Positions 56,869-64,000 of a DNA stretch of 64,000 bases are shown here, piece after piece (position 1 is the stretch's first letter; the number at the start of each line of letters is the position of its first letter). Under the pieces are notes generated by a model. That model ran no database searches and had not been told where the DNA came from. It saw only the letters and a list, made by a program, of their open reading frames with translations. The stretch is taken from positions 91,457 to 155,456 of the forward strand of contig JAHRFX010000089.1 in the NCBI GenBank assembly GCA_019084405.1, written 5' to 3'. The position numbers and the translations under genes are program-made. Source of the stretch: Methanobacterium sp. GTDB taxonomy: Archaea > Methanobacteriota > Methanobacteria > Methanobacteriales > Methanobacteriaceae.

Positions 56869-58350
56869 TTGTCGTTCTTGAAAAGATTGTTTGGTCCTAA
56901 ACCAGTAATAGCTAAAAGTAGATATATAACCATTGAAGATGTAAAAAGTGCACCATTTACTAAAAAAACCGTTGGATCAGGTTATTCCATGCGGCCGGAT
57001 GTTTATTATATCGTGGCCTCGGTGGAATTAGGTAACACCACCACCAAATGTATCCTTACTGCAACCAATTTGAATACTTCTCACAGCTATCTTCTGGATA
57101 AAACAGTTAAAATGACCAGGGATATCAGAGAACCAAAAAAGGACGAAAAGGTTTTTGGAAGTACGGTATGGGGTGTGGAACTTACTAAAGAATCTGTATC
57201 AGAAATGGTGAAAAATACGATACTGGAATCTGTAAAAAAAGCCAAAATTGACATTGATAAGGACCTGGATTTTGTGGTAAGATCAACTGGAGTAACAGCT
57301 GGTTTCGCATCCCCAAAAGAAGTAGGACAACTAATAATTTCATTGGCAAATGGGTGCTTAGAAGCAGGTATCCCTCCTCGAAAAATGGCCCCTGCACTTT
57401 CTATAGACAACCTTCCGGAAAGATTACAGGAATTTAGTCTACTGGAAAAGGTAGTTTTTGATGGTGCAGTTGTAAGTGTGATTCCACCTACGGGTAAGGA
57501 AGTGGTGGCAAATGAAATGGAAGGAGAACTGGTAACTGCGGGAATAAAACTGGGGGCTAAATGGACCAATATCGACTTTAGAAATCCCTGCATTTCACTT
57601 GATTTTGGAACCACCCTGGCAGGCAGGATAGTTAATAACCAGGAACCTTACGCCCGCACTATAGGTAATTTTTGTGGTCTGGCGGGGGCAGTTTCTGATG
57701 CACTAATAAGGGGCACAGAAAAGGTAGATAAAAGAGGTGGAGCTGCTCTTGATTTATATAATAAAGATATTCTAAAAAATGCTGACTGGAAAAAAGCCCA
57801 GCTCAATGCACAGAGAGTTCATGAATTAATTGATATTGGAAAAGTTCCTGAAAATAGATCCCGATTTGGTACGGTACCTGTTGATCCTGAAGCAGCTTAC
57901 GAAGCAGGAACAACACTCATCGGTTGTGATGTGGGCGAAAATGGTGATAAACTCGATGAATTGATTATTTTAGGGCATGAAATTTTTGAAGAAGATGGTA
58001 TGAATACATTATTCGCCACCCTGGATCATGTAAGTGCCTTAATTGTTAAAAGGCTGATTGATGAAGCATTTGATGAAGGGGTGGTTGAGGAAGGTTCTAT
58101 TTTGGGAGTTACTGGAAGAGCCGGAATTACTGGAAAAAAACCACATCTCATACTGGAATATACTAATAATCGATTGAAAGATTGTATCTTTGTTTCTGAT
58201 GCTCTGGCCATGGGTGCCGCGATTATGGCCCGTTGTATGAATTCAATCGGAACTCCTCATATTCCTATTGGGGGAAGACAGGGAGGACCCTGCATTTTGG
58301 GTCCCAGAAAGAATATACAAAAGAAAAAAGAGGATAAATGGATTGATTAG
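56869..58350 (+). CDS. Methanogenesis marker protein 14 (Mmp14)
   Basis: The 493-residue protein starts at a TTG (GGGGGT upstream). It has the sequence pattern of the methanogen-specific marker 14 family, with ASKHA/Rac-like features: V-A-S-V-E-L-G-N-T-T-T-K near residue 50 and C-I-S-L-D-F-G-T-T-L-A-G-R-I near residue 245. These look like the two phosphate segments of an acetate kinase/actin-type ATPase, similar to corrinoid-protein reactivators. The C-terminus is rich in glycine and Cys (G-G-R-Q-G-G-P-C-I-L-G). The function is not established. Confidence 0.75.
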   Translation: MSFLKRLFGPKPVIAKSRYITIEDVKSAPFTKKTVGSGYSMRPDVYYIVASVELGNTTTKCILTATNLNTSHSYLLDKTVKMTRDIREPKKDEKVFGSTVWGVELTKESVSEMVKNTILESVKKAKIDIDKDLDFVVRSTGVTAGFASPKEVGQLIISLANGCLEAGIPPRKMAPALSIDNLPERLQEFSLLEKVVFDGAVVSVIPPTGKEVVANEMEGELVTAGIKLGAKWTNIDFRNPCISLDFGTTLAGRIVNNQEPYARTIGNFCGLAGAVSDALIRGTEKVDKRGGAALDLYNKDILKNADWKKAQLNAQRVHELIDIGKVPENRSRFGTVPVDPEAAYEAGTTLIGCDVGENGDKLDELIILGHEIFEEDGMNTLFATLDHVSALIVKRLIDEAFDEGVVEEGSILGVTGRAGITGKKPHLILEYTNNRLKDCIFVSDALAMGAAIMARCMNSIGTPHIPIGGRQGGPCILGPRKNIQKKKEDKWID

Positions 58351-58409
58351 TTTTCAATTAATTTAATTTATTTATTCTTAATTTTATTGGATATAATAAA
58401 GAGATTTTC

Positions 58410-59003
58410 ATGGTAACTGCAGTGGTTATGGCTGGTGGCAAGGGCACCCGATTAAAATTGCCTGGTGAGAAACCTTTACTAAAATTAAAGGGCATAGCTA
58501 TGGTTGATTGGGTAATTCTAAATCTGCAAAAATCATCCATAGAAAAATTGGTGGTGGCCACCAGTAAGCATACTCCTCAAACCCGTAAATACCTGGAAAA
58601 TAGGGGTATGGAAATAATTGAAACACCTGGAAATGGATATTTAGAAGATCTTAAGATTATTCTTTCTTATTTTGAAGCAAAAGATCCTTCAGAAGTTTTA
58701 TTATTTATCAGTTCTGATCTTCCTATGGTAAAAGGGGAACTTATAGATGAAATTCTTATTAGATACCGCCAATCCAACCTACCGGCCATGTGTGTGGCGG
58801 TTCCTCTGGAAATTTTTAATAAATATAATTTGAAACCCTCTTTTGTATGGGAGGGCATAGTACCATCAGGAGTAAATATATTAAGGAGTTTAAATAAGAT
58901 ACAAGATGAGGAAGTTATTTTAGTTCCTAAAATTGAACTTGCCTTAAATATTAATACTTGTCATGACATAAAAGTCTTAGAGAGGTTATTGGTGATAGAA
59001 TGA
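58410..59003 (+). CDS. cobY: Adenosylcobinamide-phosphate guanylyltransferase CobY
   Basis: The 197-residue nucleotidyltransferase has the N-terminal A-V-V-M-A-G-G-K-G-T-R-L and E-K-P-L-L-K-L motifs. The CobY-type segments S-S-D-L-P-M-V and L-N-I-N-T are also present. It attaches GMP to adenosylcobinamide phosphate in the nucleotide-loop step of corrinoid synthesis, relevant for the cobamide of MtrA. Its end overlaps the next gene by 4 bp. Confidence 0.85.
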   Translation: MVTAVVMAGGKGTRLKLPGEKPLLKLKGIAMVDWVILNLQKSSIEKLVVATSKHTPQTRKYLENRGMEIIETPGNGYLEDLKIILSYFEAKDPSEVLLFISSDLPMVKGELIDEILIRYRQSNLPAMCVAVPLEIFNKYNLKPSFVWEGIVPSGVNILRSLNKIQDEEVILVPKIELALNINTCHDIKVLERLLVIE

Positions 59004-59269
59004 TAGAAGAGAGGAAACTCATTAAAGGGGAAGAAAAATTTTGGAGTGAAATTAAGGGATATCAGGTAGCCACCAGCAACGCCAGGATTTTAGGAGAACT
59101 GGAAGAATTAATTATCAATGATAAGACTGGAAAGATAACTGATGTGGTTATAAAGGTTGAAAAAGGTCGCAATGTCAATGTAAAGGGAGCTAAGAAAAAA
59201 GGCGAGTTTTTACTGGTTCCATTTGGTAAAGTGGAAAAAGTCGGGGAATTTATTATAATCTCCGAATAA
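59000..59269 (+). CDS. PRC-barrel domain protein
   Basis: The 89-residue protein has a single PRC-barrel domain: W-S-E-I-K-G-Y-Q-V-A-T-S then G-E-L-E-E-L-I-I-N-D and L-L-V-P-F-G-K-V. Such small archaeal proteins may act in RNA processing or cell division. Its ATG overlaps the cobY stop by 4 bp (ATGA), indicating coupling. Confidence 0.8.
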   Translation: MIEERKLIKGEEKFWSEIKGYQVATSNARILGELEELIINDKTGKITDVVIKVEKGRNVNVKGAKKKGEFLLVPFGKVEKVGEFIIISE

Positions 59270-59462
59270 ATTTAAATTTTTTTACTTAATTTCTATTTTA
59301 AAGACTAATTCTGGTCTTCTCTAAGACTTCCATTAATATAATTTTTTTTATTGTTTTAGACCCTAATAATCTTAGTTTATATCCTATTTAACTTAGAAAT
59401 AATTTTTAGCGTTATGAAGTGGAAGCCATCCCTTAATTGCAAAAAAGTAATAAAGGAATGAT

Positions 59463-60698
59463 TCACATTCCCTTTAAACTCATATCAATCATTTTTTTAG
59501 TTTCTAAAGCCAGTTCAGGAGGTAGCCCTGTGATATCCATGCTTAAGAACCCTCGCACAATCATGGAAGCAGCTTCTTCTTCGCTGAGCCCTCTAGAAGT
59601 TAAGTATTGTACTTCTTCTTCAGCTATTTTACCTATAGCTGCTTCGTGTGACATTTCCAGTTCAGTAGAACTACCCTCAAGTTCTGGAACGGCATATATC
59701 ATGGAATCATCAGATAATACCAGGCCGTGACATTCCAGATGTCCTTTAACATTCTGGGTTCTACCGGCCAGGTGCCCCCGGGCATATAACTGCGATTGGT
59801 CCTTGGATACTGCTCGAGAAATCATTTCGGCACTGGATCCTTCACCTTCCAGCAATACCCGGGAACCGGTATCTAGTACAGAGTCTTTTTGACCACCCAG
59901 GATGGATTGGAAGACTATCCGTGAGTTTTTACCAGGACAGTAAGCGGTGGGATAGGTTTGTATACTCCTTACCGGACTGGTAAGGATATAATTACTCATA
60001 TAAGTGGCATCATCTCCCACCATAATCCCGGTACGGGGTCGTACATCTACCTGTTCTGCCCAGTTATGCACCATGGTAAAGGTTATCTTAGCTCCTTTTT
60101 TAAGATAAAATTCAGAAACCCCCACATGCAAAGCAGAGCTAACGTCTTCTCCGGTGGTACATCCGGTTATGATATGCAGTTCAGAATTTTCCTCGGCAAT
60201 GATCACGTTGTGGGAGGTCTGCATCACTTTTTCATCACCAATGAACATACAGGCCTGGAGGGGGAATACTTCTTTAGAACCGGGCAGAGAATGTATAAAG
60301 TATCCACTGGTTTCTCCGGTTTCAGCTTCTCTAAGGGCTGTTTGGGCGGTATATTTATCGGCATCAACTGCCACTGCCTTCCACATATAATCTTTTAGCC
60401 AGCTATATTTCTCTGTGGCCACATTCATACCCATTATTTCTACTGATTCAGACCCGCAGGTACTGCATACTCCACTTTGATCCACCTGGATAAAAGTACC
60501 TGCCCTTTCCTTTTCTTCCGGGTCCACTCCTACTTTTAATAAAGATTCCTGAACTTTTTTAGGCACTTCGCTGGCTTTATTTAATCGTTCATGTTCGCCT
60601 GCTTCTTCCTTAATGAATTTTTCCAGATCAATATCTTCTCCATAAAGGGCTTTTTTTTCCCGGGCTTTTTTTGCTTTTTCTAATGCACCTTGCAACAT
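59463..60698 (-). CDS. sufB: Fe-S cluster scaffold protein SufB/SufD family
   Basis: The 411-residue protein has the right-handed beta-helix pattern of SufB/D and the conserved C-terminal S-H-E-A-A-I-G-K-I segment. The Cys-x2-Cys pair near residue 105 (S-T-C-G-S, with V-C before it) lies in the N-terminal part. The ATG at 60698 lies 6 bp after GGGTG; a GTG three codons earlier is possible. Partner sufC overlaps upstream. With only these two genes, this is the minimal SufBC scaffold typical of archaea. Confidence 0.9.
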   Translation of the reverse strand: MLQGALEKAKKAREKKALYGEDIDLEKFIKEEAGEHERLNKASEVPKKVQESLLKVGVDPEEKERAGTFIQVDQSGVCSTCGSESVEIMGMNVATEKYSWLKDYMWKAVAVDADKYTAQTALREAETGETSGYFIHSLPGSKEVFPLQACMFIGDEKVMQTSHNVIIAEENSELHIITGCTTGEDVSSALHVGVSEFYLKKGAKITFTMVHNWAEQVDVRPRTGIMVGDDATYMSNYILTSPVRSIQTYPTAYCPGKNSRIVFQSILGGQKDSVLDTGSRVLLEGEGSSAEMISRAVSKDQSQLYARGHLAGRTQNVKGHLECHGLVLSDDSMIYAVPELEGSSTELEMSHEAAIGKIAEEEVQYLTSRGLSEEEAASMIVRGFLSMDITGLPPELALETKKMIDMSLKGM

Positions 60699-61447
60699 TC
60701 CACACACCCTTTGAATCCTTCTTTTCTAATATCTTCCATAATCTCTGCAGGGCTTCCTGAACAGGCTATTCTCCCATCCATCAATACATTGGCTGTATCG
60801 GCGTTGACAAAATTCAGGATGTATCCCAGGTGAGTTATTAAAAGTCCTGACTTTTGCCTCAGACCGGTTTTTTTGTGTTTATCCAGAAGAATATTGATTT
60901 GCTCGGCCAGTAACACCACATTTTCTATATCTACTCCGGAGTCTGGTTCATCAAACATTATAAAATCAGGTTTTTGTGCTAGAAGTTGCAGTATCTCTGA
61001 TCTTTTTACTTCGCCCCCTGAAAATCCCAGATTAACATCCCTTTCCAAAAAACGTTCATCCAGTTTCATTTTATAGGATAGTTCCATCATTTCCGGTGAG
61101 AGCTCATCTTCTATGGGCTGTCCACTTTCTACTTTCAGTAGATCCATTAGTTTTACCCCTCTTATGGCGGGGGGGTTCTGAAAACTAACTCCAATACCTT
61201 TTTTGACTCTTTCTGTTGTGTTGAGATTGGTAATATCTTCGCCTTTGAATATTATTTCTCCATTAGTAACCTTGTACTTGGGGAATCCTAATATACTCAT
61301 AAAAAGTGTACTTTTACCTGAACCATTAGGTCCCAGTAAAACATGTGTTTCTCCTTCACCTATACGTAGTTCAATGTCTTCAAGCACCTGTTTTCCATTA
61401 ACTTCAACTGCTAAATCGTTTATTTCAAGTAGCAGTTTAACCACCAC
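60680..61447 (-). CDS. sufC: Fe-S cluster assembly ATPase SufC
   Basis: The 255-residue ABC ATPase has Walker A G-P-N-G-S-G-K-S-T, signature L-G-F-S-G-G-E-V-K-R and Walker B I-M-F-D-E-P-D-S-G-V-D, which are SufC-specific. It drives cluster assembly on SufB, whose start lies inside the last 20 bp of this gene. The start is uncertain: GTG at 61447 or 61444, next to an AGGTGG. Confidence 0.93.
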   Translation of the reverse strand: MVVKLLLEINDLAVEVNGKQVLEDIELRIGEGETHVLLGPNGSGKSTLFMSILGFPKYKVTNGEIIFKGEDITNLNTTERVKKGIGVSFQNPPAIRGVKLMDLLKVESGQPIEDELSPEMMELSYKMKLDERFLERDVNLGFSGGEVKRSEILQLLAQKPDFIMFDEPDSGVDIENVVLLAEQINILLDKHKKTGLRQKSGLLITHLGYILNFVNADTANVLMDGRIACSGSPAEIMEDIRKEGFKGCVECCKVH

Positions 61448-61566
61448 CTATTTTGCTTATTTATTAAAATTTTATGGTAAATAATATGTTTTATAAGCTT
61501 ATAAAATTAATTAAATGAATTAGTTTAAGATATATCAAATAAAAAAATGCAAAAAGATAGTGATGG

Positions 61567-62112
61567 TCATTTATATTTTATTATTATTTTTTCAGAATCC
61601 AGTGAGTCGATAGTACCCTTAATCAGGTTTTCCAATAAAAAAAGTGCTAATTCAATCCCTGATTTCTGCCTTTCTAAAATCAAATGGACAGGGGAACTCC
61701 TAAGATCAGCCGGGACTTCAGAAGTGCAGGATAGAATTATTTTATCGTTGCAAACTACAATTCCACCTTTACCTATCCCTGCACTGGTACCAATCCCTAT
61801 ATCGGCATCAGTTATTTCTCTCACTGATTGAGCCATCATAGAAGCCATTATAAGGTCTTCCTTTTCTTCATAGACCTTTATACCTTCCAGAGTCAAGAGT
61901 GGCTTCAATGGTTTTATTTTAAGTAAAGATTCCACACTATTTATTGTGGGTGCAAAAACCCCTCCTATAAATGATGTTTTAACTTCTGAGGGTTTAATAT
62001 CCCACTTGTAGTTTAATGGATATCCTATGGCAAATGAATGTATTTCCCGGGCAATTTTTCCATGGGTAAAACACTCTGCGCAGGAAATTTTAATCGGATT
62101 TTTTGGTGTCAT
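61567..62112 (-). CDS. hcgF: HcgF-like protein (UPF0254), [Fe]-hydrogenase cofactor synthesis
   Basis: The 181-residue protein belongs to UPF0254 by its N-terminal C-A-E-C-F-T-H-G-K-I-A-R-E-I-H-S. In Methanocaldococcus HcgF the equivalent cysteine of A-E-C-F forms a thioester with the guanylylpyridinol precursor; here it is C14. A glycine-rich segment (G-I-G-T-S-A-G-I-G-K-G-G) follows. Its start overlaps the end of the HcgE-like gene by 23 bp. The assignment rests on remembered sequence and on that pairing. Confidence 0.68.
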   Translation of the reverse strand: MTPKNPIKISCAECFTHGKIAREIHSFAIGYPLNYKWDIKPSEVKTSFIGGVFAPTINSVESLLKIKPLKPLLTLEGIKVYEEKEDLIMASMMAQSVREITDADIGIGTSAGIGKGGIVVCNDKIILSCTSEVPADLRSSPVHLILERQKSGIELALFLLENLIKGTIDSLDSEKIIIKYK

Positions 62113-62758
62113 TTTTCTTTTTAAGCAATTTTAATATTTCCGTGGTTATGGCCTGGGATATCTGGTCTAATATATAGGGAGTAACTGGTTCCCAGTCCCG
62201 AATTAATTTTCCAGTTCCCACCAATACATGATTTTTGATTATACCTTTCTTTTTCAGGAATCCCACTATAGGATGGTCATCATCCATTTTTGAAATATCC
62301 TGGACTATAATATTCTCCCCGCCTATTCCAAAAACTCCACAGGTGCTGATAGTAAAAGCACCAATATCGTGTGCTTTTTTAATTATGTTAGTGGTGGTTT
62401 TTAGGGTATCACCCCCAGCTATTTCCACGCAAACTACATCTCCTTTTATTAAATTAAGATTATATGGGGTTATATTTTCAGATATAGGGATTATTTGCTT
62501 ATTGAATTCTTTTCCCGCCAATCTTTTTAGGAATTCTACTTTGTATTCTCCTATTTCGGCCCCATACATTCTAAATATAAGGTCATCAATAGAAACTTTT
62601 TGGGCATCCAGGGCATAAACGGTTTGTGGACCACCTCGGTGGGTTTGTATCAAGTTTAAGGCGGTTCGAAGCCCCAGTCTTCCCAGGCCTACTAGTGAAA
62701 CTTCACCAAGATGAACTTTTTTATTTTCCATTTCCATTATATTTTCCATTTCTTTCAT
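62090..62758 (-). CDS. hcgE: HcgE-like ThiF/E1-type adenylating enzyme
   Basis: The protein (222 residues from the ATG at 62758; several in-frame ATGs make the start uncertain) has the E1/ThiF pattern G-L-G-R-L-G-L-R-T-A near residue 25. It continues with A-L-D-A-Q-K-V-S-I-D-D-L-I-F-R-M. HcgE adenylates the carboxylate of the guanylylpyridinol before HcgF in synthesis of the FeGP cofactor of Hmd. No ribosome site is clear. hmd itself is not in the window. Confidence 0.65.
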   Translation of the reverse strand: MKEMENIMEMENKKVHLGEVSLVGLGRLGLRTALNLIQTHRGGPQTVYALDAQKVSIDDLIFRMYGAEIGEYKVEFLKRLAGKEFNKQIIPISENITPYNLNLIKGDVVCVEIAGGDTLKTTTNIIKKAHDIGAFTISTCGVFGIGGENIIVQDISKMDDDHPIVGFLKKKGIIKNHVLVGTGKLIRDWEPVTPYILDQISQAITTEILKLLKKKNDTKKSD

Positions 62759-63059
62759 CCAATAACTTATGTATAACCTTCTTGGCACTATCGATTTTTC
62801 TAGTGATATGGTAAATTTTTGAATAAATCCTTGATTTTTATTTCTTTTTTCATGGTTAATGTAGCTTTTTGATAAGTGGTAAAAGTTTTATTATGAGTTT
62901 TGTAGCGATTTTATATTATTTTCACCATTAATGTCATGAAAACAGATGGTTTTTGGGGTTTTTTACTTGAAAAAGATGGTTGCTCACGCTAAAACAACTA
63001 AATGGTGGTGGTTGAAATGTTTTTCTTTAGAATAGTTCTTAGAAATTTATTTTTAATAT
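62759..63059. other. AT-rich gap before the transposase remnant
   Basis: These 301 bp hold the upstream region of the hcgE-like gene and probably one end of the insertion element. No clear terminal inverted repeat was found by eye, and no ORF, tRNA or array is visible. Confidence 0.3.
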
Positions 63060-63293
63060 TTAATCGTGGTTTAGGAAGGGTGTGAATTTTAAGAACATTT
63101 GGAGGATTGTTTTTCCGCTGTTGATGATTAGTCCTGCTCTTTTCATGGCCGAAAGCTTCATGTGGTTTGTTATTCCTCTGTCGGTTCTTAGTTGTTTTTT
63201 TTCGGTGTGTTTTAAGACTGGTGGAGTAGTAGTTTTCCAGGAGGTTGTTGGTGGCGGGTGCGCCTTCCACGAAAATAGAAGATGGTGAATCCT

Positions 63294-63314
63294 TCAAAAA
63301 TCTATGATTTTTGA
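63294..63314. repeat. Perfect hairpin with TAT loop
   Basis: TCAAAAATC at 63294-63302 is followed by TAT and its exact complement GATTTTTGA at 63306-63314. It lies inside the transposase remnant and has the same design as the hairpin at 63704-63720. Confidence 0.85.
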
Positions 63315-63662
63315 TAGTTTTTCTCTATTTTACGAAGTTTTTTTTGTATAGTTTTGTCAAATGAGTTTATTTCGTCCATTAACTTTGTGAATGTTTCTAA
63401 TGCTTCGAAGTAAGGTCTTTGTGGTAGTGTTTCATTTTTTGCGCCGGCGTTCTTTCTTTCTTTCATGGATGAATTTTTTAAAGCTTTTCATCTCCTTTTT
63501 CAACCATTTTTTGTACTTTTTTTTGGTGTTTTCTTCTTTGAATTTTTCTATCTTCGGTTATTTTCTGTTTTAGGTATTCTATCTCAGCTTCACAGTTATA
63601 AAAATATGTTTAATAGTCGGTATTTGGTTAATTCTTGTATAAAAGTTGTATTTTTGGGGAAA

Positions 63663-63755
63663 TTGCAAATCAAAGCTTACAAAAATCTTCGATTTTTGTG
63701 CCCCAAAACCTATGGTTTTGAGGGATTTGCAAACTTGCAAATGAACAGTTGCAAG
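63663..63755. mobile_element. Small palindromic (MITE-like) insertion in the transposase remnant
   Basis: A 9-bp inverted repeat, TTGCAAATC (63663-63671) and GATTTGCAA (63724-63732), flanks two hairpins. One is a 9-bp stem at 63679-63699 (ACAAAAATC and its complement). The other is a 7-bp stem at 63704-63720 (CAAAACC, TAT, GGTTTTG). A third inverted pair CTTGCAA/TTGCAAG follows at 63734-63755. Excising about 95 bp here joins V-N-D to F-P-K-N-T-T-F-I-Q-E of the transposase, which suggests a nested insertion. Confidence 0.55.
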
Positions 63756-64000
63756 AATCGTTCACTATGCGTTTGTTCAGGTGGAGCAGGCACCATTGGT
63801 GTAGAATTTTATTCCCAAAAATAATCCTCTAAAACACTGGAATAGATTGAATAGAGGTCTGTTACCACAAATGTTACCATATTTGGGTCTAAATGCAGTC
63901 CCAGGAACTTTTTGATGGTGTCGGGATCCTTTTTATTGTGAAGTTCATCAGCAATGGGTTGGGCTGTGAAGTTATCCAGGAGTGTGAGGCGATATTTCTG

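Larger units (their letters stand above)
63060..64000 (-). pseudogene. DDE transposase, decayed, 5' part outside the window
   Basis: Reading the minus strand from the window edge, fragments join into one transposase: V-V-T-D-L-Y-S-I-Y, then Y-F-G-N-K-I-L-H-Q-W-C-L-L-H-L-N-K. Later come E-I-E-Y-L-K-Q-K-I and finally P-A-T-N-N-L-L-E-N-Y-Y-S-T-S-L and L-R-T-D-R-G-I-T-N-H, ending at a TAA at 63060-63062. The frame breaks at six places, each repaired by taking one base from an A/T run (63817-63821, 63600-63604, 63517-63524, 63435-63440, 63318-63322, 63195-63202). About 95 bp of foreign palindromic sequence interrupts it near 63662-63757. IS family not identified. Confidence 0.8.

Overview
The window comes from a methanogenic archaeon of the order Methanobacteriales, most likely a mesophilic Methanobacterium-like species. 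The sequence directly shows a complete methyl-coenzyme M reductase operon (mcrBDCGA) followed at once by a complete methyl-H4MPT:CoM methyltransferase operon (mtrEDCBAFGH). It also shows genes for coenzyme M (comB, comC, comD, comE), coenzyme F420 (cofG), methanopterin (mptA) and corrinoid (cobY) biosynthesis, archaeal purine genes (purP, purM) and archaeal information-processing genes (split PolB, FttA/aCPSF1, proteasome beta, Trm1). DNA is AT-rich, ribosome-binding sites are GGAGG/GGTGAT-like, and TATA boxes are easy to see. The family content and order resemble what I recall of Methanothermobacter thermautotrophicus (for example MTH1208, MTH1203, MTH1187, MTH1184), so most of the window is a conserved chromosomal backbone rather than an island.

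Layout. 1-3.2 kb: 3' end of pyrD, pyrK, an AI-2E-type membrane protein and a small secreted protein. 3.4-12.6 kb: the large fragment of split PolB, then a leftward run comE-comD-comC-purM-fttA-psmB-purP. 13-20.6 kb: a Taw2-like wybutosine enzyme, then a three-gene sensory block (receiver-PAS, PAS-coiled-coil with a degenerate kinase end, and a receiver-PAS histidine kinase). 20.7-31.2 kb: DUF429, cofG, mptA, an HDAC-like deacetylase, a GerW/DUF2953 pair, an MBL protein, an Lrp regulator and trm1. 31.3-39.1 kb: CPBP protease, a sugar aminotransferase, an MTH1187-like protein divergent from a PP-loop tRNA thiolase-like protein, a GTPBP1-like GTPase, DUF1922, TraB and comB.

39.3-53.6 kb is the methanogenesis core: an unrecognised gene coupled to mmp7, a frameshifted metallophosphoesterase, mmp10 (McrA arginine methyltransferase), then mcr and mtr. 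mcr has a leader of about 110 nt that can fold into a long hairpin. mtr ends in a hairpin and T-tract. 53.7-56.7 kb: a tandem duplication of a two-gene unit (CaCA exchanger plus universal stress protein). 56.8-62.8 kb: mmp14, cobY, a PRC-barrel protein, sufCB, and two genes that look like hcgE and hcgF of [Fe]-hydrogenase cofactor synthesis. 63.0-64.0 kb: a decayed DDE transposase on the minus strand, interrupted by a small palindromic element.

Together the genes supply the last two steps of methanogenesis (Mtr, Mcr), several of their cofactors (CoM, F420, methanopterin, corrinoid), and Mcr modification and probable activation factors (Mmp10, McrC, Mmp7). The points most worth a second look are the structured mcr leader, the sensory block with an in-frame minisatellite and a likely frame break, the spore-type GerW/DUF2953 pair in a non-spore-forming archaeon, the interlocked leaderless promoters near 34.2 kb, the CaCA-Usp duplication with a 47-bp identical tract, and the transposase whose frame breaks are all explained by one extra base in an A/T run.
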